From: Chara braunii
Taxonomy: Eukaryota > Streptophyta > Charophyceae > Charales > Characeae
Assembly (NCBI GenBank): GCA_003427395.1
Contig: BFEA01000134.1
Span: forward strand, 1,113,725-1,144,453
DNA: 30,729 nt
Direction of reading: 5' to 3'
Shown here: piece by piece, positions 1-8,081 of the stretch
How positions within the stretch are numbered: the stretch's first letter is position 1
Layout of the letters: every line of letters starts with the position of its first letter
Program-made: the position numbers and the translations under genes
The notes under the pieces: model-generated
Database searches by the model: none
What the model saw: only the letters and a program-made list of their open reading frames with translations
Told to the model about the DNA's origin: nothing

Positions 1-42
<42 letters not shown>

Positions 43-90
43 AAAACAGCAAAGAAGAAGAAGAAGAAGAAGACGAAGAAGAAAAAAAAA
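1..90. repeat. A-rich and GAA low-complexity tract
   Basis: An almost pure A tract (interrupted once by G) runs from the left edge to about position 46 and passes into a GAA microsatellite at about 54-82. The window starts inside it, so its true length is unknown. AT-rich sequence without a credible gene follows to about 573. Confidence 0.9.
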
Positions 91-573
91 CAAAAACTTT
101 GCCAATTTTTTAAGGACTCTAACTCCATATCAGTCATGAAAAAAATGGAAAAAAAAAATCTTGCTTTTCTTTTATTATTATTATTTTTTCTTTTTAACCG
201 ATTTTTTTTTATTTTTATTTTTTAAATTCGTAAATCAAGTCAAATTCAAAAACAAAAATTATGGGGATTGTAGGGTTTTGCAAACCGATAAATCAACACA
301 AACCCAACTCCCCCTTATATGACACACCTTCGACGGTTTGTAGAAGTGAACAAGATCAGTCCACAATAGCGCCCTCCGCACATCTGTATCGCAGTAAAGT
401 CTCAGACTGTCTTCGTTTGTGATCAAAAAGGAGGAAGGTCGCTATGGCGGATGGATGCGACAAGGTTCGAGCACGGGCAGTTACCCGCGCTCACACTCAA
501 GTTGGCAAACCTCAACTCCATCAACCTGTCCCACATACACCCGACCTCCAATCAAAATGCAAGGCTTAGCTGA

Positions 574-724
574 TTAAACCACCAGTACTTGGGCGACGCC
601 TTAGCGTTAACGCTACGCGATTTCCGTGGCCGGCGGGCCGTCGATAAATCGAATCGACAGCCCGCGCTGCTTCGGGATTTGGGCGGCCGGCGCGGCGCGC
701 AGTGCCCAAGTACTGGTGGTTTAA
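574..724. mobile_element. MITE with perfect 21-bp inverted ends and TTAA target
   Basis: Positions 574-594 and 704-724 are perfect 21-bp inverted repeats. The outer four bases on both sides are TTAA, so the natural reading is a TTAA target duplication around ends ACCACCAGTACTTGGGC. A TTAA target is the hallmark of the piggyBac superfamily, although these ends do not start with the usual CCC, so the superfamily is an inference. The GC-rich 109-bp interior has no coding capacity and contains the palindrome CGTTAACG. A diverged relative lies at 15044-15250. Confidence 0.8.
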
Positions 725-1874
725 CGTGTGGTGACTCCAACCAAAAGTGCCACCTTGAACAAAACGGCGATGACCGGGAGGCAGAGAGACCGGGTGGCAC
801 GACTTAGTCGGCACGCCCATGGTCACTGGTCACCTGAGCGTATGCACCAGATGAACAAAGACACTGACACATGGGGCTTGCGAGTAAGAAAAGAGGGGAG
901 GAAAAGGCTGGCGACGATCTCGCACGCGCACTGAGCGCGTAGATTGGCAGTTAGTTGATGAAAGAGGGCAGGAACACACACATACACTCATGTACTAGAC
1001 GTCCGATACCCAATTACCCCAGGTGCGCACCCATGCGCGCAACATAATAAGGACAATCACACAGTCCTTAACCATCCATATATCCATAGCCTTTCTAACA
1101 GCAAACTGAGCAAAGCATTCAGCATCCATAGACACCAGAAGTGGTGAACGGGGAACCAAACTTTCAGCTCCTGAGTAACATCATGATGTTGAAAACTGAA
1201 ATTAGGGTTTGGGGGTAAAATTTTTGTTTTTTTTATTTCACACGACGGAATTGAGGTGGTTGTTCAAGCCGCTCGCGCAAGTTAGCTTTTGCAGCTTGAT
1301 CTGACCAACTCAACTGACGACCAATCAACCGCGCCAAAGGATGAAGTGGGACGATGAGATTGAGAGAGGAAGAAAGATGAAGAGGCGTGTAGACGAAGAC
1401 CGAGCAAGAAAAGAAGTCGGCGAACAAAGCGGGAAGCCAGCTTGCGTAGTGAGCAAGAATTCAAAAATGGTTGCGCGCGCGCATATAAATCCAAAGAAAA
1501 TAAAAGGCACCATCAAGTTGAACCGACAAAAAGTTGAGACGGACCCCATCTACCCATATCTATCCAGATCCGTACTCTGGGGCTTACTTCGGGGCTTATA
1601 CCGAAGGGCACGCGAAGCCGTGGGGTATGGAGGTTGGCTTATCACAAGTCCACTTCAAGTCGAGGTGGACAGAGTTGGCGTTTAGGTGTTGTGTTGTTAA
1701 GTCCGGTAGTAGTTTTCAAATTCGAGTTCGGGAGTCCACGGTTCTAGAGCACGTGGAGCGATGCAGGCAATTTCGAGAGTTACAAGCATCCGACAGCTCC
1801 TGAACTACTCTCGAAATTTTTCGAGGGCCGAGAGTAGTGGAGGTAGACCCCAAGTGTGTGGCAGAGTCTGTGTA
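725..1874. other. No supportable gene
   Basis: I see no recognisable gene here. The longest open frame is 1341-1685 (+, 114 codons, Lys/Arg-rich near its start). It matches no family I recognise, has no visible splice or promoter context, and is most likely chance. At 1551-1625 there are weak repeats of a GGGGCTTA-like motif. Confidence 0.5.
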
Positions 1875-2090
1875 GACTTGACTGCTCTTTTTTTTTGTTT
1901 TTGTTTTTCCTTTTTTAAATGCAAAATCCAAATTTCATTTCATCGACAAGAACGGAGGCCAGGGATCCTCGACAAGGAAGCATCATCCAGTTTAGCTTAC
2001 AGGCCACACCTCCGGACCTTTTTTCCACAGGCCCAGCAGCTCAAGGCTGCAACCCACACCCCCTACCACTAGTTCGACTTGACTGTTCTT
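1875..2090 (-). mobile_element. 5'-truncated LINE copy with 15-bp target-site duplications
   Basis: The direct repeats GACTTGACTGCTCTT (1875-1889) and GACTTGACTGTTCTT (2076-2090) differ at one base and bracket a 186-bp insert. Read on the minus strand, the insert ends in an A-rich tail (T-rich at 1886-1916 on the plus strand), as expected of target-primed reverse transcription. Its sequence aligns with the 3' UTR and tail of the large LINE at about 15785-15944. Shared blocks include GTTGCAGCC, CCTGTAAGCT, GGATCCC-GGCCTC and ATGAAATGAAA. It holds only the last part of the 3' UTR and no coding sequence. Confidence 0.75.
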
Positions 2091-2210
2091 CTGGAGCGGG
2101 TTCCATCTGATCTTCGGCGGTTGCTCTTTTGGAAGAAGAAAGTTAGTACTAGCAACCCCACCCGCCATGCAGCGGTGCCGTGATTCCGACGCAAGTGGGC
2201 GTCCTGCCCA

Positions 2211-2263
2211 AAGCTGGTTATTGTTCGGTTTTTTTTTTTTTTTTTTTTTGTTTTAAGCTGGTT
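2211..2263 (-). mobile_element. Short poly(T) insertion between 9-bp direct repeats
   Basis: AAGCTGGTT occurs at 2211-2219 and again at 2255-2263. The 35 bases between are mostly a run of 21 T (2229-2249). This resembles a minute retroposed tail inserted in minus orientation. The T run does not touch either repeat, so the case is weaker than that at 4095-4178. Confidence 0.4.
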
Positions 2264-2831
2264 GGTTAGTGCCATTGGGGTTGTGTGGAGGCTTGAGGTA
2301 TGGACAGGGCCCTGAACAGGCAACGGAGGCTACACCACCCAGGCACTCAGAAGAGGGCATCCAACGGAATGGGTTGCTTTCTTAGGGAGTCGGAGGTTGG
2401 TGATGCTAGTGGCAGAGCTTGTGGTACCTCAGAGATGGACAATGAGGGTGGAGATATGAGCCGTTGATTGCTCTCCTAGAGGGTTGGACATTAGTTACGT
2501 TGGTCGCAGAGCCTGTGGTGTCCCAGGGCCAGGTCCCACTAGCAGCTTTTTCTTTTTTTCTTTTTTTCTTTTGAAAAAGCCCTGGGTGTTGTAGAGGCCA
2601 AGGACCAGACCCACCCTGAGTGCTGGTAGCGGCAGACTGGCAGCCAATGGTTGTCCTGACAGGATAGGCCACCTGCCCTACCCTTCCCCACTTTAATACT
2701 CCCAGGAGTCCCATCACCGCCTGTCCCTACTATCCTACCTCAGTGTGACCAGCACTCAGGACCATCACCATACCAATATCGAGGGCAACTTGGACCAGAC
2801 AGCAGTGACAAGCACCAAGGTTGGGCCCCAC
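2264..2831. other. No gene; diffuse repeats
   Basis: I see no gene or RNA. The words GGAGGTTGG-TGATG, GCAGAGC(T/C)TGTGGT and CCAGG recur loosely (for example at 2410-2430 and 2506-2525), suggesting an old diverged internal duplication. A T-rich stretch lies at 2548-2572. Confidence 0.4.
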
Positions 2832-2833
2832 TA

Positions 2834-2938
2834 CCGTCTTCCCCGAACATAACGCACCCGAAAAATGAATGTATACAAGCTATATTTCCGGCCAGATACA
2901 GCCAAAATAAGGGTGCGTTGTGTTTGGGGGGAAGACGG
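2834..2938. mobile_element. 105-bp TA-flanked MITE
   Basis: The left end CCGTCTTCCCCGAACATAAC (from 2834) is the inverse of the right end, which terminates in GGAAGACGG at 2938. The match runs about 26 bp with a small indel. TA dinucleotides lie directly outside both ends (2832-2833 and 2939-2940), the target duplication of the Tc1/mariner-Stowaway type. There is no coding capacity. Relatives are at 11817-12412 and 16142-16244. Confidence 0.75.
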
Positions 2939-2940
2939 TA

Positions 2941-3027
2941 GCAGCGTTGAGTTTCCTCAATGCCTGAATCTGGACGTGTTTATGGAGATTTCGAGATTCG
3001 GGCGTTGAGGAAAAAAATCAACGCTGC
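2941..3027 (+). repeat. Foldback hairpin with 31-34-bp arms
   Basis: The left arm (2941-2971, beginning GCAGCGTTGA) pairs with the right arm (2994-3027, ending TCAACGCTGC) across a 22-base loop. In RNA from the plus strand the two non-Watson-Crick positions in the lower stem become U-G wobbles, leaving essentially one 3-base bulge. The hairpin abuts the TA at the end of the preceding MITE. It could be a foldback element or a hairpin source of small RNA. No transcript evidence is visible. Confidence 0.65.
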
Positions 3028-3162
3028 TCTTGGGACGCTGGGCCCGGTTCCCAGCACGAGCTGTTCTTTGTAGTTTCAAGTGTTTATGATGTAAAGGGAC
3101 GCTGGACCCGTTTTGCAGCAGGTGCAGCTCCCCACCAATGGAACGGAGCCATCTATCAAGCA

Positions 3163-3220
3163 GGGAGAATAGAGGGGGTGTCTGCTCTTATCAGCATCCC
3201 CTCTATTCCCCATCAAGGAT

Positions 3221-3268
<48 letters not shown>

Positions 3269-3276
3269 CTGCTCTT
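3163..3276. repeat. Short hairpin followed by A42 tract
   Basis: Positions 3163-3180 and 3195-3211 form a stem of about 16 bp (GAATAGAGGGG against CCCCTCTATTC) with a 14-base loop. A run of 42 A follows at 3225-3266. CTGCTCTT occurs in the loop (3182-3189) and just after the A run (3269-3276), and could be a target duplication. Because the first copy is inside the hairpin loop, I do not press this reading. Confidence 0.5.
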
Positions 3277-4020
3277 GGGACTTTGGCCCCCAATTCGGGA
3301 CTGTCACAGGGGATTGGCTTGGGCCAAGATTGAGTGCCGACACTGCCAAGGCTTGCCTCCCCTGTTGTGATATATTGTACAGTGTACACTGCCTTGGGCA
3401 CTCGGCCCAATAGAATTTTTTTTCAAAAAAGAAAGAGAAAGAAAAAAAGGGTGTCTGTGGCAGAGAGCCGTAACAACATGGGGCCCTGAAATGATACCAT
3501 GCCTCCTTGGGGACATCCGTTAAAATGGGAACGTGGCCCTGCGCAAGGATGACACGCATAAATGACACCATGCTTGTTTTTGTCCCTAAAAAAAGAAGAA
3601 AAAAAAATGCCTGGGGCCCTGGATCACGCTGCCGTCATGGTATCTTTTCTTTGCATTTTTTTTATTTTTATTTTCCTTTGCATTTTTTTGTCATCGTATT
3701 ATTTTTTGGATTTCTTACGATGATTATGCTGGCATCATCGTACGTCACCCCACTTGCGCAGTCGCACTACCCATCTTCCCAGAACACAGCCCACACTCAT
3801 TTTTATATATATATATGGCTTTATTTTTAAGCGCAGTGCCACCGTCATTTTGGCTGCAGCTGACCTGAAACGGCTTGGATCGGAAGCAAGGAGAATAGAA
3901 GTAATCCCCTGAGGGCATACTCACAGTAGCACTTTCCAGAATGCATCTGACTGCAATTACGGCAAAATCCCGATGAATCTGACTGCAATCATGTCCACAG
4001 CTTTGTGGAAAAAGTCCTCC
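3277..4020. other. No gene; low-complexity and mobile-element fragments
   Basis: No supportable coding region. T-rich and AG-rich tracts lie at 3416-3450, 3588-3608 and 3656-3712. The string TACCCATCTTCCCAGAACAC at 3765-3784 resembles one end of the TA-flanked MITE family without a matching second end. GAGGGCATACTCACA at 3911-3925 begins a repeat family described at 4037 and 5419. Confidence 0.4.
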
Positions 4021-4036
4021 TGTGAGTATATGCACT

Positions 4037-4106
4037 GAGGGTATACTCACAATAGGACCTTTTTACTTGTCTACATGCGTAATTGCGGTCAAATGCACCC
4101 AGCTTT

Positions 4107-4168
<62 letters not shown>

Positions 4169-4230
4169 CACCCAGCTTGGGCCCTAAATGCCTTCAGATA
4201 CATGTGTAAGATAGATCTGATGTGACTATG
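4037..4230 (+). repeat. Dispersed repeat copy A (ATACTCACA family)
   Basis: The stretch from GAGGGTATACTCACAATAGG through ATTGCG and on to ACATGTGTAAGATAGA...GTGACT aligns with 5419-5507. The only large break is at the poly(A) insertion at 4106-4167 and a few bases after it. At the left edge TGTGAGTATA (4020-4029) is the perfect inverse of TATACTCACA, so the ends are palindromic. Further short matches to GAGGGCATACTCACA are at 3911, 6737 and, inverted, about 16103. Its class is unknown. Confidence 0.55.
4095..4178 (+). mobile_element. Nearly pure poly(A) insertion with 11-bp target-site duplications
   Basis: GCACCCAGCTT stands at 4095-4105 and again at 4168-4178. Between them are only TC plus a run of exactly 60 A (4108-4167). 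The right copy abuts the last A directly, as in target-primed reverse transcription, and the homologous repeat at 5419-5507 has no such tract. The simplest reading is a LINE-machinery insertion so truncated that little but the tail was copied. Expansion of a short A run would not create the duplicated 11-mer. Confidence 0.7.
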
Positions 4231-4348
4231 GCCTGAATCTGGATGTGTTTGTTGCATAAGAGATGCAGAGAATCAGATCTTTTTTCCCTTTTTCCCAATT
4301 CATTTCTTTCTAAATCAGATCAGTAGTTTCTCTCCCTTCTTTTTTTTT

Positions 4349-5373
4349 GGGAAAATTGCATCTGTACCCCACTTAAAGATGGAAATACCCGCTATACCCA
4401 GTCCCAGCATCCAACTTGCACCTATACCCAGACCGGGCCAGACCCCATTCAACTTAAAGTTTGCGTAATACCCGACTTTTCCCCTGTGCAAAATTGTAGG
4501 CATTCCCAGTCCTACAGGCCCTCAGTTCCTGGGAACGAAATTATGCCCATGCCCAGAAACGGGCTGGCAAAATTGCGGGTGTACCCACAGCCAGGGGCGG
4601 GCCGTGGATAGCAAACCACACCACGTGGACCATTGTGGCCCAGCGGCTGCTGGGTATGAGCAGAATTTCAGCCATCTGGTAGTAGGGTATATGAATAATT
4701 TGGCCAGTCTACCTCAGTCCCGGGTATGCCCATAATTTTGCTTGGGTATATCCATAATTTGTGCATTCCTGGACCACCACTCCCTCCGTCGTCAAGAAAG
4801 TGGGGGGACAGGTAGCAAAAGTTCATTAGGGCTACAGGGAGTACAGTGTCGAGAACCAAAAGAAACACAAAAGTTGAAAATGTGTTGAAATGCCTCCGCG
4901 ATTTATTTCGTGGAGCTATTTTTTTTTTTTTTAATAAATATTTTTCCTGGAAAGATCACGAGCAAATCTACGGACCCTCCAATTTTCAGAGTCTTTGACG
5001 CATTTTTTTGAGCGGGAAAAATCGCAGAAGTTGGAGTACTTTTCACGTTGGCCTACAAACGGCACTGTGGCAAAAAAGTGGAACATGCAACGAATCGGTG
5101 AGGTGATCATTTCACGGTCAAAATGATTTTATTTCATTTTTTCAGATTTTTCTGATATTTTTCCTGGAAAGATCACGACCTATTCTACCAATGCTCAAAT
5201 TTTCAGAATTTTCTTCTGGCCGCGTAAAATCGCCAAAGTTGCCGCTTTAAAATTTCGGGACTAGCCGTTTCGGCCTCGGGTCGCCGTCCTCCCTCAAAAA
5301 CTGCACGAACTCACGGAGGGGTATTTCCGGGTGGAGGAGGGAGTGGTGCTTAGGGTACAGATGCAATTCTCCC
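4349..5373. mobile_element. 1025-bp non-autonomous TIR element
   Basis: The ends GGGAAAATTGCATCTGTACC (from 4349) and, inverted, GGGAGAATTGCATCTGTACC (to 5373) form a 21-bp TIR with one mismatch. The flanks are T-rich (T9 on the left, TTCTCTTTT on the right), compatible with a degraded 8-9-bp duplication as in Mutator or hAT types. Inside there is no long open frame. Two internal direct repeats share TTTTTCCTGGAAAGATCACG (about 4940 and 5159), and motifs of the form TACCC/GGGTA recur in the outer 400 bp. Confidence 0.7.
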
Positions 5374-5418
5374 TTCTCTTTTTCCCTTTCTTTCTAAACA
5401 CAGCTCGCGGCCTTGTGA

Positions 5419-5507
5419 GCACATACTCACTCTAGGTCTGTTTTACTTATTTTCGTACATAATTGCGTTGACGCCGTCAGTCACATGTAAGGTAGAGCTA
5501 GAGTGAC
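5419..5507 (+). repeat. Dispersed repeat copy B (ATACTCACA family)
   Basis: This is the homologue of 4037-4230: CATACTCACTCTAGG, TTTTACTTATTTTCGTACATAATTGCG and CACATGTAAGGTAGAG match the corresponding blocks there. It lacks the 60-A insertion and therefore serves as an approximate pre-insertion reference. Confidence 0.55.
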
Positions 5508-6160
5508 TTCGCCACACCACTGTCAAAATGCAATTTTCGAAGGTTTCTAGTTTCTCATCGCCACACAGCCTTTCAAAAATGAAGACGGGAAACAACTTCG
5601 CTAGTTGTCACAGAAAAGGCCTCGTTCGACACCACTTGGAATTAATTTTGCTGTTTTTCAAGGAAGCGTCGTTTGACCCTGCCCTAATGACGTACCCTTG
5701 AAATCGCTAATTGTTTCCACATCCCCCAGGCTGGCCAAGTGTCCGCCCTTGAAACGGAAGTACGGCCCAGCCAAATCAACGAAAATCCCAAGGGTGCCTC
5801 GCGAGGTCACTTGGGGCGCAAGGGCTGGACCCTACAAAACGGGCAATATACGGACCTTTATTTTTTTCTTCTTTTTTTTCCCACTAATCACCACTGTTCC
5901 TGGTGCAATGACATCAGCACTTCAGTTTCAAGGACAGCCATCTCAAGGATTTCATCAAGGGGTTGTGGAGGCAATGTGGAACGAAAAAATAAGTCAGGGA
6001 AAATTAATCACCTTCCGTGAGTTAGGGTGCCCTTGAGACTCAAGTATTTTCAGGTGGTGTCAAACAAGGCCCAAAGCTTCTCGACACGGTGACCTCCTTT
6101 TTAAAGTGGTTCCATCCCCAGCCTGCAACTCCAACGTTTTCAACAGTCCTCCGCTTGAAT
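5506..6160 (+). repeat. Left-end copy of GCCACACCACTGTC element, interrupted
   Basis: It begins CTTCGCCACACCACTGTC and shares with the next copy (6163 onward) the blocks CACTGTCAAAA, GTTTCT, GAGACGGGAA/GAAGACGGGAA, AGTTGT and, after the embedded MITE, CTTCTCGACAC, CAGCCTGC, ACTCC and CAGTCCTC. No coding capacity. It appears to be a partial tandem copy of the same element, carrying the Tourist-like insertion at 5617-6072. Confidence 0.55.
5617..6072. mobile_element. Tourist-like (PIF/Harbinger) MITE
   Basis: The left end AGGCCTCGTTCGACACCACT and the inverse of the right end, GGGCCTTGTTTGACACCACC, form a TIR. The start GGGCCTTGTTTG is typical of Tourist/PIF-Harbinger elements. AAA lies directly outside both ends (5614-5616, 6073-6075), a 3-bp duplication of the right length though not the preferred TTA/TAA. 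The neighbouring homologous copy at 6163 lacks this 456-bp block at the equivalent place, acting as an approximate empty site. The 112-codon frame inside (5698-6036, +) has no recognisable content. Confidence 0.65.
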
Positions 6161-6162
6161 AT

Positions 6163-6593
6163 AGGGCCTTGCCACACCACTGTCAAAAACGCGATTTTTG
6201 ATAGTTTCTGTTGGCCGCACAGGCTGTCGAAATTGGAGACGGGAAGAAAATCCGCAAGTTGTTAGAGACAGAGAATGCTTCTCGACACCTCCTCCTGTCG
6301 AAAGTTGTTGAATCCACACCCAGGCTGCTACTCCGATGCTTTCGACAGTCCTCGGTTGCACCATCGACTTCTCTTTGGAATTTGGTGAGTGGGCGTGAGG
6401 TCGGGGGATGGACTAATGTTTGCCGTACCCTCAAGCGCATTTGTCGTTTTCCATCTAGCATTCACAAGTGCGTCCACTCTACATTGTTGTGTGGCTAAAG
6501 GGGGGCAAACTGTTGAAGGGAGGCTGTGGAATTTATTCTGACAGCCGTCAAATTTTTTTGCCTTTCGACAGTTACTGTGGTGTGGCGAAGCCC
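6163..6593. mobile_element. 431-bp TIR element, GCCACACCAC family
   Basis: The left end AGGGCCTTGCCACACCACTG (6163-) is the inverse of the right end TGGTGTGGCGAAGCCC (to 6593). The TIR continues through CTGTC-AAA with a 4-6-base insertion on the right side. A further right-end-like sequence, TTCGACAGTGGTGTGTGGCT, is at 6692-6711. The phrase GTGTGGCTAAAGGGGGGCAA occurs twice (6489, 6703). No transposase. Confidence 0.55.
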
Positions 6594-8081
6594 ATAGAGT
6601 GCTCATCTGAATTTGGTGAATGGGACGGCTGAACTTTATCCCATCCTCAGGTGCTGTTGTCTGTTTCTGGCTTTCATTCACCTGTCCGTGCATTCGACAG
6701 TGGTGTGTGGCTAAAGGGGGGCAACTATTTCTTCTGAGGGCATACTCACACTGCGACCCCAAATCCGCAAAAATATGCGGATTTGAGAAGCCTTAGGGCC
6801 GATTTGAGGTTTTGGGCATGGTTCACGTCGCACTGCTGTACCTTTTCAGGTGGGACAAGGTCGCGGCCGTCTGGAGAACTGGGGATTTGGTACTTGGCTG
6901 GTCACACGGTGGTGACGTCGCCATCCACAAATTGTGCAAGAACTTTTGTGAACGGATTTTTGCCACTTTTTGAAGAAAATGCAAAAAACAAAGGCCATTT
7001 GCGGTCGCCACCAGAGTTGACCCCAAATCCCTTGCCCCGGGTTTTTGGGGAGTCGACCGACAACAAGGGATTAGCGCTCGCGCTCCACTCCGCTACCGGT
7101 AACACTGTTACCGGGGCCTACCCAGTTTCGCGCTCTTGCCGTGAGAGCGGGCGAGACTTGCCTCCGTCTTCACCGTGGTAATTTCACTGCGGTAACACTC
7201 ACAGGCGTGGAACACGGAGGTGTCGGTAGCCATAGCCAGCTCTTGGTAATCTTTAGGGTTAGACAGGGATGATGTACTACGCGGAATGGGATTGGTAGCG
7301 GTATACCGGTAACCTGGGGAGGCGAACTTGAGGAAGAGTGAGCGTGGCGTGTGCAGTAAGCCCCCGCCTTTGAGGCGACAGTCGGGCGGAGTAAAGTTGG
7401 GATCTCCCTCTCTACCTTACCCCCTCGACAAGAGTTTCTCTTCAACAGCAGAGTTTGGTTCACTCTCAGACAATGAGATCCACGGGAACAATGGATGCAG
7501 GAAGACACAAGTCTCAAGATCCTCGAATCAAGTAATGCACAGTTGCGCCTGACGAGGAGGAAACGATGGTTGCCCGCCATTTACGCTATGCTTTTTCAAT
7601 GTTAGTTAACTGGGTAGATCAGTCCACGTAGAGAAGATCTTAGCCAAAATAGGAGTATATTGATGTACTTGCAAGTACAGAGTATAGTTAACAGACAACA
7701 TTTCTTCGGACCAGAAATGCACCGACCGGCTCCTTCAAAATCATCAGGCTAGCCTTTGCCACCTGAACTCAATCCAGTAGTTGACAACTCTAAAAAGAAC
7801 TATCAGATCAGAAGTAACAGATTCAAAAGTTATGTTCGCCTCCTCTCGCGTTGCCTGAACCTGTCCTTGTGTTCACTTCGCTTAGGTTGGAATATTTCTT
7901 TTCAACCGGAATTTTTTGTAAAACTAAGTATTTAGGCTTGTGCTCTCGACTCGTCCGTAATACAATATCTTTTGTATTGGTTATTCCCACACGGATCTAT
8001 TTAGTGTCAGATCAGTGAGTTTGCCCCTCATTCGATCCATGAGCTCTCCTTCATACAGAACAAGATCTTGTTGGGGTAAAG
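6594..8081. other. No gene; small inverted repeats; probable 5' flank or leader of the LINE
   Basis: No supportable gene. Visible structures are a 9-bp perfect stem AAATCCGCA/TGCGGATTT around 6762-6784, the palindromic CCGGTAACACTGTTACCGG at about 7095-7113, and a second GGTATACCGGTAACC at about 7302. The sequence directly before 8082 may be the LINE leader, but I could not find its 5' boundary or its target duplications. GATCTTAGCCAAAA at about 7636 matches the antisense of the conserved U2 snRNA 5' region. Confidence 0.4.

Noticed and set aside
1341-1685. 114-codon plus-strand open frame as a host gene
   Set aside because: No domain, no homologous look and no splice or promoter context. 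Overlapping frames of similar length exist on both strands.
3182-3276. CTGCTCTT as target duplication around the A42 tract
   Set aside because: The left copy lies within a hairpin loop, two C bases separate the A run from the right copy, and an 8-mer is weak evidence.
3138-3571. Frames containing Lys or Phe homopolymers
   Set aside because: They are translations of poly(A)/poly(T) tracts, not proteins.
5506-6600. TAGAGTG as target duplication of the whole 5506-6593 region
   Set aside because: The left copy falls within the dispersed ATACTCACA repeat and the right one is offset from the TIR end. The match may be chance.
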